A stretch of DNA of 64,000 nucleotides from Clarkia xantiana subsp. parviflora (GCA_036873135.1 JAPTYO010000017.1:15934001-15998000); one strand, 5' to 3'. Shown: positions 33,200 through 45,283, numbered from the stretch's first letter. Numbers and translations: made by a program. The notes: generated by a model not told the origin, from the sequence alone.

Positions 33200-33883
33200 T
33201 GGTGGATATACGCCCAAGCTATCACTAATTGTACCTGAGAAATGGGCCATAGCCGGATATAATCCGAAACTTGGAACACGGACACCCGGGCCCATCACAT
33301 AGGCCCAAAAAAAACCCCGAGTGGCGAAATCCTCTCGGGAAGACCCCGGGTGGAAATACCACCCGGGGGGCAACCCAAGCAAGGATACCCGAGCTGGACC
33401 TTGGGGGTACCCTGATCGGGTACCCCCTTGTCCGGAACCAACCCCCGGGTGATATTTCGCCCGGGCTCGCCCTTGGAGTCCATTCCCGCACACTTAAACA
33501 CATTATGCTCATCTACGGTCGGACCGAGGTAAAATGCACCTTATTTACGATCAAGACCAACTTATATTACGAACCTGCCACAACCGGACCAGTGAACCAC
33601 TGGAACCGGGGCGGTCCGATAGGAACTCTATAAATAGAGACCTCCTCTCCTCATTTGAAACTAATCTTGATATCTCTTACCCAAGCTCTGCCTTCTCTCT
33701 ATTTTATCTCTCTAAGAGCATATACTCATTTAAGCATCAGAGAGGGCACACCGAGCATCACCCCCCCCCCCCCCCCGTGGTCTCGTTATCGCCCCTTTTG
33801 CAGGTATCACGAGGAGAAGGAAGGGCGGAGGTCCCAAGCAAGAAGGTACTCAGAACACCATATGTGAATAGTGGGTCGACCGG
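33200..33883 (+). repeat. 5' LTR of element G (3' end deleted)
   Basis: Matches 40880-41653 until GTGGGTCGACCGG, then diverges. TATA box CTATAAATAG at 33628-33637. It lacks about 90 bp of short palindromic repeats present in the right LTR. Confidence 0.85.
33628..33637 (+). promoter_or_regulatory. TATA box in 5' LTR of element G
   Basis: CTATAAATAG, repeated in the right LTR at 41407-41416. Confidence 0.6.
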
Positions 33884-35759
33884 AGGGATAGCCCCCCACC
33901 CCCTACCATGAACAAAGAGATAGCCCTTAGAAAGGAGGGCCACTATAGCAAGCATGGCTTATATCGCCTACCTTGAGAAAACACAATTCAAGGGGTTCCA
34001 CTACGATATGCCTCTCCATGAAGAACCATATGGAGTGTCATCAAATAGAGTCTCATCCTACAATATATCTATGTACAGCAGTTACACCCACTAGACACCC
34101 TTCCGCCCAGAGGATGGGACAACACGTTGCAAAAGTAGGGAATACCACTACAACCCAGCCTGCAAGGCAAAAGCCTCCCTCTCCTCCTACCAATACAACA
34201 CTCATTTTTTAGCCAAAAGCCACTTCTACATGCAAGGAATGGTAGCCCCAAAGGAGGGAGCAACACAAAACCTATGCTCATCGCAAGTTTCATCAATGAC
34301 TTCAACATTAAAAGGATAGTGGATTCAAAAAACAAACTTCCTGTACATGGGGAATAGTCATATTAACCAACATGCTAGGATATCATCAAACCCACATCCG
34401 CCCCATATTAAATAGCCATATTGAAGAGCCCTCGACAATGTCAGTCTACAACCCCGGAAGGAAGGACAACTATTCTTGGGGAACAAATAATGGCAACTAT
34501 GCAACCACCACGCCACGCGGAGGTATCACACCAAAAAATGTCTAGTGCTTCCATGGGCATAGAAGAGCACATAGACTCCTCTTGAAGAGAATAGAAATAT
34601 CAAGGCTTAGAGCAACCCCCACAATGGAGATACACCTCCACCAATGAAGTAACACTTAGGTGGTGATGAAATTCACTCCCATCATCCCGTCAGAAAATAG
34701 TGGGGGCACCACAAAAATTTCTTGAAGGAGGAAAAAATGAACTTAATACTACCAGAGCAGCTAGTGCACATTCTCTTAATTTACAAAGATGCATGAGAAG
34801 TGCACTTTACTGGACAAAAAAGAGTAATGGTGTCATCATTAAGGTAAAACACCCTACTTGATAAACATGTGGCGGTGTCACCATAAGCAAGAACTGCTCA
34901 AGAAGAACTCAACGCTAAACAATGTCAAGCGGCAAAATGAGGAGACACTTTGAACCAAAATCACCACTGTCGTGAACCATAATTGTTAAAAGCCATCAGG
35001 GGGGGCAGCGATAAGTCCACAGTCATTCATTTAAAGGCCATGCCCAGCAAAGGGATGGGGGCACCGCGCCAAGCCAACACCTACGAAGATTCAACGGAAG
35101 AACCAGTAACGAAGGCAAAAATTAAAAGAACCCCCATCTCCGTCGCCAACTCTGGAAGATACATATAAGAAAGGCATGCTCAAAAAGAACAAAAGAGTAA
35201 GAAGACCGAGCAACTTGGGGGGCACCATACAAACAAATGCTCGGCACCCAACCGATAATCACGAAGATAAGCCTTAACAGGCCAAACAAGAGCAAACGGT
35301 GCAACTACCAAGCAACTAGGGGGCACCATCTGATCTAGTGCTTGATAGTCCACCCGGAAATAGAAGACGACGCAAATATGTGGCATGACTCCTTCCAATG
35401 GAAACCACAAAGGAAGGATACAACATAAGCCCACTACAAGGATTCACTCCTACATTGGAAGCAACATTGACCGCCCTCATAAGGTGACACCCACAACTTA
35501 TACCAAATGGGAGATACGGAAGGGCAGATATCAACCAACACTTCCAGCGGAGAACATTTGAAGAAGCTCTACACCCGAAGAGAAAAGGGAAAATCCACTT
35601 TCATTATCTAATTTATTATTACCAAAAGGAGATCTACGGACTCCACCCAGACTTTCATTTCTATAAGAAATGAAAATAACACTAAATGAATCAAATGTTT
35701 TTTAGGGTATAAAGGGAAAGAAGAAAGACACCATCACTCACAAAAGAGGAGGCGTCATC

Positions 35760-36150
35760 TACAAAGAATGCAAAATTTGCAAGTAGCATTTTGCACCAGC
35801 ACCAAATCTTGGAACTCCAAGCGGCGGAAAAAACACATTTACAAGTAGCACCTTGCCAAAACGTTATCTCGAGGCATCGAGTAAGCGGAATAAAACGTAC
35901 CAAACCAAGCAAGTAACGTCTTCCCATAACGTCATATCTTGGAACTCCAAGCGACAGAAAACGCGCTAACTTTAGTAATTAGGATTGCGAGTCGCGTCCT
36001 GCCACAACGCTACCTCAAGGCATTTGGTATGCGGAATAAAACGTATCAAATTAAGTAAGTAACGTCTTGCCTCAAACACCACCTTGGTTCATCAAGTGGG
36101 CGGTAAAGTCCATAACGCAAGTAGCGTCTTGCCAACAACACTATGTTAAG
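35760..36150. repeat. Degenerate tandem repeat in element G
   Basis: About four diverged copies of a block with AAGTAGCGTCTTGCC, AAGGCATCGAGTAAGCGG and AATAAAACGTACCAA. A further related piece with ATCAAGTGGGCGGTAAAG is at 36095 and again at 40203. Confidence 0.65.
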
Positions 36151-36169
36151 GCATCGACTAGTGGACGGA

Positions 36170-36900
36170 CATCCGACAACCGAAAAGGGACATAAGACCC
36201 ACATGGCCACCCTTACAACCGAAAATGGGAAGATCCAAAAGGACAACCGTGATATATGATAAAGCGATCGATAACCTTTACATATGAACAGGGGAAGATA
36301 TATAAGGACAACCATTACAAAAGAAAAGGGACATAAGACCCACAGGGCCACCCTTACAACCGAAAATGGGAAGATCCAAAAGGACAACCCTGACATATGA
36401 CAAAGCGATCGACAACCTTTACATATGATCAGGGGAAGATCTATAAGGACAACCATTACAACCAAAAAGGGACATAAGACCCACATGGCCATCCTTACAA
36501 CCGAAAATGGGAAGATCCAAAAGGACAACCCTGAAATATGATAAAGAGATTGACAACCTTTACATATGAACATGGGAAGATCTATAAGGACAACCATTAC
36601 AACCGAAAAGGGACATAAGACCCATAGGGCCACCCTTCCGACCGAAAATGTAAAGATCCAAAAGGACAACCCTGACATATGATAAAGCGATCGACAACCT
36701 TTACATATGAACAAGGGAAGATCTATAAGGACAACCATTACAACCGAAAATGGACATAAGACCCATAGGGCCACCCTTCCAACTGAAAAAGGAAGATCTA
36801 TAAGGACAACCCTTACAACCGAAAAGGGACATAAGATCCATAGGGCCACCCTTCCAACAGAAAATGGATATAAGACCCACATGGCCACCCTTCCAACATG
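36170..36900 (+). repeat. 141-bp tandem array in element G
   Basis: The landmark ACAACCTTTACATATGA recurs at 36271, 36412, 36553 and 36694, a period of 141 bp. Each unit contains sub-repeats with ACAACCGAAAAGGGACATAA. The right end decays into the shorter sub-repeat. A 280-codon open frame on the minus strand follows the repeat and is not regarded as a gene. Confidence 0.9.
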
Positions 36901-36959
36901 TTATGAGATATAAGTCCCCCAATCAAAGGGCAACTCATCAAACAAGATATAGAGTGTAT

Positions 36960-37290
36960 GTACTCCAACATGTGGCTCTCATGTCCATATATTAAAGGAG
37001 GATACCATCCACTTATACTTCATCAAATGGGTATCATGTCCATATATCAAAGGAGGATACCATCCCCCTCTACATCATCAAATGGCTATCATGGCTATCA
37101 TGTCCATATATCAAAGGAAGATGCCATCACCCTATACTTCATCAAATGGCTATCATGTCCATATATCAAAGGAGGATACCACCCCCCCTATACATCAACA
37201 ATAGCTATCATGTCCATATATCAAAGAAGGATACCATCTCCCTCTACATCAACAAGGGCTATCACGTCCATATATCAAAGAGTTGTGCCC
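36960..37290 (+). repeat. 55-bp tandem array in element G
   Basis: Six copies with ATGTCCATATATCAAAGGAG starting near 36981, 37036, 37100, 37155, 37210 and 37265. One copy carries nine extra bases. Confidence 0.9.
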
Positions 37291-37340
37291 TGGCAATGCT
37301 TCTTCGCACGGATGCCAAAGACCTTGGAAGCTAGGAAATC

Positions 37341-38394
37341 CTAGACCCTAATAGCTTTACCATTATCGACATCAATGGCCTCGCCCCTCGCAACTCCAAC
37401 AGCCTCACCCTCGGCTAAACCCGATATCCTACCCTCTCCAAGAGCAGTACGAAGGGCGTCCTCCTTCCTAACATGCGTCATCAAATCATCAGCTGGAAGG
37501 CCAACCACCAGCGAAGGAGAGGGGAGAAAGCCGAGAATTCCCTCTCCGAAAGGATGTCGTCTTCAACACCGTCGTTCTCCTGAAATAGGGAAGAATGATA
37601 TTAAATCCAACATACAAGGAAAAGCAGTAAAATCACAAGTATTAAAAACCTGAAGACTCGCATACTGAAGGTAGGACGGGGCGTGCCGTTTGAATCCTCG
37701 AGCACATACCCCCCTCCCCCCTCTGAGAAGTGATGCGCGAACTCAAAGAAAGCCGTCGTGTTCCCAATATATATTAGTTTCGACGCTTGCTTATCGGATG
37801 TGGAGAGTTGGGAAAACGCGGGACGCGCATTCTTCACGAGAGGGAGTCCAAAGACCAAGGAACATCACGACCCTCAAGGAAAAAGTAACACTTATCCCAA
37901 TGACCAATACCATTTTCGAAGGAAAAAACGAACCGACGTTTGCTATTCCATTAACATTACCCGATCCAGAGAAACCCTTATGAGACAACAAGGGGTACTA
38001 GATCGCTAAGGAACAGAAGCCTGACTCACCACCGTGCTGGATACAATAGAAGAATCGGATGAGACGAAGGGAGTAAGCCCAGAGATGGTGGTGGCACAAT
38101 ACTCTAACTCAGACCCAAGCACGGATTGCAGAGAGGGCAAGATCAAGAGGGAAATTTTAGTAATGCTTGCGAAGCTTTCGAAGTTCGGCACAATAAGGGA
38201 AGCAAGCCTCGCCTTAATCTGATAAATATACATCGATGCCATCCCATCCGGAGGCGGGGTAACGGAGCTGCCTCTATAGCGATGCGACATGACGAAGGGA
38301 CCTCAAATAAGAACACGGGGTCACAAAGAAAAGCCAGCTTATCCTCAAGGATGGGCTGCAACTCAACCTCCGACTCTGAATAAGAATAAGACAT
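37341..38394 (-). pseudogene. Antisense extra gene of element G (broken, spliced relative of the element C gene)
   Basis: ATG at 38392-38394, with an N-terminus MSYSYSESEVE like the MSDSYSSSEG of element C. A block at 38006-38290 (IYQIKARL, PNFESFASITKISL) fits the putative gypsy-type transposon domain. The two are in different frames, so there is a shift near 38240. Further blocks: 37645-37858 (GLPLVKNARPAFSQ..., ending at a CAG/GTTTTT donor) and, after a TTTCAG acceptor, about 37341-37577, ending at TAG 37341-37343. It is diverged and probably nonfunctional. Confidence 0.55.
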
Positions 38395-38589
38395 CGTAGT
38401 TCGGGCTCAAGTCGGGAGGCGGAAACCGCTTCCCATAAAAACACCATGGGGCGGACAATAGATTATGGGAGCATTAGAAGCGAGGCCACCACGGGGAACC
38501 TTAGAAGAAGAAGTCCTAAAGCACGCCTGACAATAGAAAAATGACGGTCCGTCAGAAATTACCAATCCCATCTCAAGACATTATACAAT

Positions 38590-39555
38590 ATCCATAAAGA
38601 CCGGCCTACTCAAGAGTACGTCCCAAAGTGCATAAAGATCAAATGCCTACTATGGGGGCAAAAGACACGCGCATGGACGATACTACTTGTCAAAGGGAGG
38701 ATTACAATGAATAAAAGCATGATAAGCAATCCCAAAAGGGGGAATAAGCAAAAACACCTCAACACTACCTAAGAAAGTGAAAAGAGGAACAAAACATCCT
38801 CCATAGGGGTATGCATCAACTACACAAACATGGGATGGCCTAAGCAAAACACTGAGACACCCCAAACAACAAGTTGCTACCAAGTCCCAAAGGGGGCAAC
38901 ACCCATATCAGATACTCAGCTCAAAGACAATCCTCCACTCCCATATAATATCACCATGAAGACATCCTCTCTATTTTACAAAGTCCAACAATCACAAGGT
39001 CGAAGGTTGAAGAGACAAACTAAGGAAAGAGCCTCCACCAAGCTCTCAAACAACTATCAATGGCCTAATCAGACGCCTATCTGACCATCATAGAGTCAAG
39101 CAAGGGTTAAGGCCATTTCTTAACTCGGGGGGCAAAGCGGGATATGCGCCCAATTAAGCAACGAACACCCTCCAACACACCACACAAGCAAATAAGGAAA
39201 CTTCAAGGAAGTAGCAATCAAACACAAAGAGACCGTCAGCAGTAGCAAACCAGGGGACAAAGTACATAGCAAATAGTAACCCAGGAAGAGGAGTAATAAC
39301 ACATCAAGTACTATTAACCCTGCCACGACGCACTATGCTAATTCATCAACGCCAACCTACCCAGGAGTACGTCCCAAAGTGCACAAAGATCGAATGCTTA
39401 CTACGGGGGCAAAGACACGTGCATGGATGATACTACTTTCTAAAGGAAGGATTATGGTGGATAAAAAAACATCACAAGCACCCCTAAGGGGGAGATAAGC
39501 AAGACCATCCCAACACTACCCAAGGTAGCCGTGGGAGGGACCAAACACCTTCAGC
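38590..39555 (+). repeat. Direct duplication inside element G (38590-38800 and 39350-39555)
   Basis: Two segments of about 200 bp share GAGTACGTCCCAAAGTGCA, AAAGATC, TATGGGGGCAAA or TACGGGGGCAAA, and CATGGATGATACTACTT-like words, spaced about 755 bp apart. Between them, at 39116-39150, is an LTR-start-like junction (GGGGGGCAAAGCGGGATATGCGCCC). Confidence 0.75.
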
Positions 39556-40867
39556 AAGCTATGTATCAACTAGTGGCATGAAATGACCAACCTTATATAT
39601 GAACTACCAAGCGTAGTCAATACAAGGAGTATCCCCTTACATATAACGACGTGTCCACTATGGATACACTCACGTAGTCATAAGTTACCAAAAGCAACCA
39701 GTATGATAGGAAACTCCTACATATAAAGATATCAAAACACTCACTACAGGAGTAGCGATACATACATGGGCTGCCAAGCGTAGTCACCTCAAGGATTAAC
39801 CCCTCCGCGTCCGAAACGCCAAGCACACCCACTGTAAGGGGCAGCTATATATATATAATTTCGTAAATGCAGGTCTCGCAATTAGAAAAAGGGCTAACCC
39901 CCCAGCGTCCGAAGCATGCCCACAACAGGGGCAACCATATACATACAACTCTATATGCACATGCCACAGAGCATGAGTAACACAAGGGCCAAACCCCCTC
40001 TTATGGAGGTCCAAGATGCGCATACCGTGGAAGTAACCTCATAAGCCACGAAGGCAAAATCACCGTCCGGAGGGCCTTGAGACCAAATCAGAAGAATATT
40101 TACAAGGGGAGAAGTCCCTTAACTTACACAAAGGGAGTAACACTCCAACATATATGAAGGGAACAACCTTCTACATACATTTATGAAAACACCACCTTGA
40201 GTCATCAAGTGGGCGGTAAAGTGCATAACTCGCAAACGGAGCGCAACAGCACTCCCAAAGATTCCTATCGGCTCTAAGAGCCGAAAAAGGTGGTTCTTCC
40301 ATTAAGGAAATGGTCCTAAGGCTAAGTGAAATGGGTATAAGGCCCATATTTCATGCTTATAATCATTTACATCATCCATATACATACTTGGACTAAATCC
40401 CATTTTCATGTCGGCTAACGCTCACATATTATATGAACGTCCTTCCAACAGGGGATGACGTATAACCTCTCCTATATTGAGTGGTGCCAATAGCTTCTAC
40501 AAGAAGCTACAATGAAATAGACACTCAAATGAAGGGACACAGTCCTAAGGCTAAGTAAAACGAGACCAAGGCTCGTAACTCTTACCCTTTTCAAATATCT
40601 ATACATAGCATAAATTTGCTTAAATCAGCAATATCGTGTGGTGTATCCAACTTCCTTGAACAGGGGACAAAGAAAATTACAACGATCCTCGAGCACTCAA
40701 CGAAAACGGGACCGTCCTAAAGCTCCTTTAAACACGGAGGAAGGAAAATTACGACGTTCCTCGAGCACTCGATAAAGCCCGGGATCGTCACGAAGGTACG
40801 TTTCGCAACTCGCTTGGGCGATATTCCGCCAAAAATAGAGTCAAGAAAAGATGAAACCATTCCTTGA

Positions 40868-40879
40868 CTCGGGGGCAAA
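40868..40879 (+). other. Polypurine tract of element G
   Basis: CTCGGGGGCAAA directly before the right LTR. Confidence 0.75.
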
Positions 40880-41787
40880 TGGTGGATATACGCCCAAGCT
40901 ATCACTAATTGGACCCGAGAAATGGGTCATAACCGGATATAATCCGAAACTTGGAACACGGACACCCGGGCCCATCACATAAGCCCGAAAAACACCCCGA
41001 GTGGAAAAATCCACTCTGGAAGACCCCGGGTGGAAATACCACCCGGGGGCAACCCAAGCAAGGGACCCTTGCTTGGCTTACCTGAGCAAGGAGGACCTTG
41101 CTCGGGTACCCGAGCAAGGATTCCCTTGCCCGGTCCCCGAGCCAGGATCCCCTTGCTCGGGTGACCCTAGCGGGACCTTGGGGGTACCCCGACCGGGTAC
41201 CCCCTCGTCTGGAACCCCACCCCCGGGCGATATTTCGCCCGGGGCTCGCCCTTGGAGGCCATTCCCACACACTTAAACACATTATGCTCATCTACAGTCG
41301 GACCGAGGTAAAATGCACCTTATTTACGGTCAAGACCAACTTATATTACGAACCCGCCACAACCGGACAAGTGAACCACTGGAACCGGGGCGGTCCGATA
41401 GGAACTCTATAAATAGAGACATCCTCTCCTCATTTGAAACTAATCCTGATATCTCTTACTCATGCTCTGCCTTCTCTCTATTTTATCTCTCTAAGAGCAT
41501 ATACTCATTTAAGCATCGGAGACGGCACACCGAGCACCACCCCCATGTGGTCTCGGTATCGCCCCTTTTGTAGGTATCACGAGGAGAAGGAAGGGCGGAG
41601 GTCCCAAGCAAGAAGGTACTCAGAACACCATATGCGAATAGTGGGTCGGCCGGGAACCCCCTCACCGACACCCATTCGCAAGTATACGAGAAGAAGAAGC
41701 CTACGGGGCAAGAATACTAGAAGGAGAAGTCCGATAAGAAGAAGAGAACGGAAGGAGAAGCCCACGAAGGACACTCGTGAGGAAACA
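40880..41787 (+). repeat. 3' LTR of element G
   Basis: 908 bp, TGGTGGATAT to GGAAACA. It contains a short array of palindromic words such as CCCGAGCAAGG and CCTTGCTCGGG (about 41060-41175) that is almost absent from the left LTR, and the TATA box at 41407-41416. Confidence 0.9.
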
Positions 41788-41792
41788 TCAAC

Positions 41793-43277
41793 CATCATAA
41801 CATGTCTATCCTAGTGCGCATGCCATATATTTAATCAGGGCTCCGCCCACAACGTGAAATATCCAGCTAGCTTGACTTAATCAAGGCAATACTTCTAATC
41901 ATGCATAAATATATTATTATTAAATAATAAACAATTGCAATTCAGCCATCTTAATTAATCCAGTCCCAAAAACACGTATCTCCGAGATCCATCCCCATAA
42001 TCGAAACAAGGCATAAAGGTATTAACGTTATGTAAATAACATTAAACCTTGGAGCAGTGTGTAGGCCATTTTAGGTTCAAAACATTTGGATTTTAAATCT
42101 TGACCATCCTATTTTATTTAATTGACTTGAATTCGGTTTTGAAAATCATTTCGGTTCAGTCAATTTCAGTCCGGTTTGGTCTGGTTCGTTCCTGAAAAAA
42201 TCTGGTTCGGGTCCGGTTCGGAAAAATCTGGTTCGTTTCGGTCCGGGTTGAAATCCGGCTCATTTTGGTTCGGTTTTAATTTTAAAATCTGGTTCGGTCC
42301 GAACCGGTCCAATTAAAAATAGGGTTCGGTTCAACACACAAAATCGGTTCGGTTAGATCAACTTATTTACCCCGGTCCGACCCAACCCGACTAGGTCAAA
42401 CCGATTGAGAAAATACGGTTCGGTTTTAATTCGTCCCGGTTTGACACATTGGACCAGCCCAATAATTAAAATATGAAAGGTTGGGCCGAAATGTTTACTT
42501 GTGGCCCAAGTAGGGTTTTAAAGTCGATTAAGATATTTAATTTAGCCACCAAGTAACATTAATGATATAATTTCCAATATATATATATTTCGGCCAAAAT
42601 ATAAACATATATATATTTATTACCAAGATTCTATCTCTAAGATTAAATCAACCAACAATATATATATATATAATTATATATATATGTAAAATTCGGCTAC
42701 ATCATAAATCTATATATTTTATTTATTGTCAATAGGGTAACAAATATATTGACAATGTATATTCTCAATCTTTTAGGTAACTAAATCTATCAATAATATC
42801 TTTAGCCCTATTAAATATTTAGATATATTGATAGTTATATATATATTTCTATATATTAATGTGAATCTATCCCAATGTTCCCAATTATAGATATATTGTT
42901 ACCTTGATTGAAAATATTAAAATATGGTAAAAAAATATTGGTGATAGTTTCGGCTGAAATATTTGTTGTTTGGAAACCAAGAAATTGAAAAATTTACCTT
43001 GTAAATTTACTAAAATTTTCGGCACAAACACATATTTGGGAACAAGTGGTTAAATTTCAAGATCAAATTTTAATAAGATCTACAATCCAATGTTTGATTT
43101 TGATAAATATCATCCTTTTTCTTAAGATCATGAACATAAAATTTCCTAACATCATGAAAATTCCAGACCACCATAAACCCTAAAATTCAAAATTTTAAAA
43201 ATCCTTTTTAAAATTTTCGGTCCAAAGATTTAAATTTTCAAGAACACCTATTTATCAATCATGAACTCCTAACACAG
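41793..43277 (-). other. 5' region of element E without genes
   Basis: AT-rich, with a low-complexity stretch (42130-42440) of GGTTCGGT-like words and TA-rich runs (42560-42860). No gag is recognised. This is the space where a copia gag would be. Confidence 0.6.
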
Positions 43278-43289
43278 GCTCTGATACCA
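43278..43289 (-). other. Primer binding site of element E
   Basis: TGGTATCAGAGC on the minus strand, the classical initiator-Met tRNA site of plant copia elements, one base inside the LTR. Confidence 0.9.
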
Positions 43290-43290
43290 C

Positions 43291-43888
43291 TGTTAGATTA
43301 CGAGGAGTAATCACTACGGATACTAAATCTTGGTACATGCTAGTAATCGAAATTACGCAGTGGAAGGTTCGAACATACCTCAAAAGATGTCCGTAGTCCC
43401 AAGATCATTCCTGCAGGGAGTTCACGATCCTCCGGTCGGCACCCGTAGAGGTTCTGGTTAAGGAAGCCCTACACAGTATGTTCTCCACAGCAAATCCTCT
43501 GATCGATTCATGCCAGGGGACAGATCTCTGGAGTGTTTGCTAGAAAGAAAATTGGCACACCCTTTGGTGGGGAGTAGTTCGGCCGAATATAGGTGTTTCT
43601 GGGGGAGGGTTTTCTCTCAAAACACAACTTAAAGGGAATTGTGATTAACCTTTATAAAACCCCTAACTCCCCATATATATAGGAGGAGTAAAGTGGATAA
43701 AAGTCCACTTTACCCCAACTAGGTATTTTGGCCGGCCACATGTATAAGGAGGCCCAATTTTGGGCCTCTCATGTCAATTGGAATTTAGGTCTGGCCCAAT
43801 TCCCTAATATGACATTTACCCAATTAACTTAGGTTACATATAAATATAATGGGCTTCCATTTACGGCGCCCATCACCATATGCTTACA
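43291..43888 (-). repeat. LTR shared by copia elements E and F
   Basis: On its left is the primer site of E. On its right, after the insertion of D, is the 3' untranslated region and pol end of F (62943-64000). It matches 27873-28480 and then jumps to sequence beyond the LTR, so about 190 bp (LTR end and polypurine tract) are deleted. The sequence 43889-43921 and 62943 onward is the continuation. Confidence 0.8.
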
Positions 43889-43921
43889 AATCAACCCGTG
43901 AAACAATAATATTGTGTCGCG

Positions 43922-44596
43922 TGATGGGTTCCGCTATGACCGTTAGGCCCTTTAACGGCGAGGAAACGACGAACAGGCCCACCGGGCCCTAAATGGAGGT
44001 CAAGATGACCTAGGCGAAGGGTCCCGACAGAGGGAGTCCCGATGATGAAAGGTCCCGACAGAGTCGGTCCCGATAGGTGAGCTAGATGCTCCCGATGAGA
44101 TTCCTTTAAGTAGGCCCCGATGACGAATCCCTGAGAACGATTGGCCCTGTCACGATGATGAGGGGCCCCGAGCGGTGACACAACGAGATAACTCTGGAGT
44201 CCCCGATATTAGTCGGGACTTGCTATCAGAGGATGAGGCCGAGATACGCGGGGCGTGGCCGAGATACGCGGAGCGTAGCTAAGATACGCGGAGCGTGGCC
44301 GAGATACGCGGGGCATGGCCGAGATACGCGGAGTACGGGCTAACCACCCCAACGGTTCACCAGGTAACTGAGGTACCTCTCCGCCTATAAAAGGGCAGAG
44401 GTTACTTCAGAGAAGAGTACGTTTTGAGATACGATACTTGAGATTACTGCTTGCCAGTCCATACGAGATACTCATTTAAGCATCGGAAAGGGATTCTGGG
44501 TCACCGCCCGGTCTATCCCCTCTTGCAGGATTACCTGGAGCGAAGGAGCTAGGATCGCCGTCAAAGATCGTGCCGGAGTTCTACCGTGATCCAACA
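43922..44596 (+). repeat. 5' LTR of element D
   Basis: TGATGGGTTCC to GATCCAACA. TATA box CTATAAAAG at 44385-44393, preceded by the 20-bp GC-rich array at 44232-44335. Confidence 0.95.
44385..44393 (+). promoter_or_regulatory. TATA box in 5' LTR of element D
   Basis: CTATAAAAG followed by GGCAGAGG. It is conserved in the 3' LTR at 62731-62739 and in elements B and C (inverted at 45487-45495 and 55814-55822). Confidence 0.65.
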
Positions 44597-44597
44597 T

Positions 44598-44615
44598 TGG
44601 CGCCGTCTGTGGGAA
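44598..44615 (+). other. Primer binding site of element D
   Basis: TGGCGCCGTCTGTGGGAA, one base after the LTR; identical to that of element C. Confidence 0.85.
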
Positions 44616-44632
44616 CGTAACAAAAAGCTGAT

Positions 44633-45283
44633 ATGCCTTCCACTCGTTCAATGGTGGCTGGCAAGCAAAGAAGACAAGGACAATCTGGTGGTTCCCGTCA
44701 TCCTGCTGCGACGACTTTGAATTCACCACCGGAACATGAGGAGGACCAAAATCTTCCTGCTGCTGAGGTCTCCCGGACAGGGTGGCATAATGAAGGTCCC
44801 GAAGATGCTGTCGCTCAACACCGGGGGAATAGGGAGCAGGAGGCTCCTCCAGCTGCGGACCTTACGAGGGCTGTGGCGGAAGCCATGCCAATGTTTTTGG
44901 CAGCTGTGGAGGCCCTCTTAGATCGGAGAGAGGCTGCGAGGAGGCAAGAGGAGATGCCTCCGCTAGAAGAGGAAGCGCCCCCGCCAGCAGAGGTTCAGAA
45001 TGTTCGAGAGGTTCAGCCCCGAAACCTGGGCAGGAGTAGGGAGTCCACCCAACCAGAACGATTCGTGGTCGATGGGCCAGGGCCAGTGCAGCACAGGACC
45101 ATTCCCCTTAATGGTCCCATCACCACCGATCAGGTGGTAAAGATCGTGAACATCTGCATGGGAGAGCAGAAGCTGCTGGTGTCGGAGCTGAGGGATCGCT
45201 CCACCCATCCCTTCGTTCCTCGACTCATAGACACCGTCGCCCCGCCGGGACTGGGTATCCCCACGATCAAGGAATATGATGGT
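44633..45283 (+). pseudogene. gag: Element D gag, N-terminal part (cut by element C)
   Basis: ATG at 44633, about 217 residues up to KEYDG, open throughout. It has a variable N-terminus, the AEAMPMFLAAVEALLDRREAA-type helix, an acidic/Pro linker, and the start of the gag core (DGPGPVQHRTIPLNGPIT, VNICMGEQK, RSTHPFVPRL). The reading continues at 56308, beyond element C, with DGEGDPVRHVQ. The insertion site duplication is ATGGT (45279-45283) versus ATGGC (56308-56312). Confidence 0.95.

Larger units (their letters stand above)
33200..41787 (+). mobile_element. Element G: non-autonomous LTR retrotransposon made mostly of tandem arrays
   Basis: Starts TGGTGGATATACGCCC, ends GAGGAAACA, and is flanked by perfect TCAAC duplications (33195-33199 and 41788-41792). 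The right LTR is complete (908 bp). The left LTR is missing its last ~134 bp together with the primer site. There is no gag or pol. The interior carries several tandem arrays, a duplicated segment and a broken antisense extra gene, which places it as a non-autonomous partner of the L/A type of Tat element. Stretches 33884-35700 and 39560-40860 hold no recognised gene. Confidence 0.85.
27873..43888 (-). mobile_element. Element E: decayed Ty1/copia element, interrupted by element G
   Basis: Minus-strand order: 5' LTR (43888-43291, shortened by a deletion), primer site TGGTATCAGAGC, about 1.5 kb without genes, element G inserted (33200-41787, TCAAC on both sides), then integrase, RT and RNase H (32920-29586), 3' untranslated sequence and 3' LTR (28638-27873). 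Gag and most of the protease are missing. All pol blocks carry stops or frameshifts. The 5' LTR is also the 3' LTR of element F. Confidence 0.85.

Noticed and set aside
36046..36888. 280-codon frame on the minus strand, apparently a repetitive membrane protein
   Set aside because: It follows the 141-bp array (47 codons per unit). Hydrophobic runs come from T-rich repeat sequence on that strand; no gene signals.
42130..42440. GGTTCGGT-rich stretch as a telomere-like or satellite array
   Set aside because: Irregular spacing and no constant period; treated as low-complexity sequence in the leader of E.
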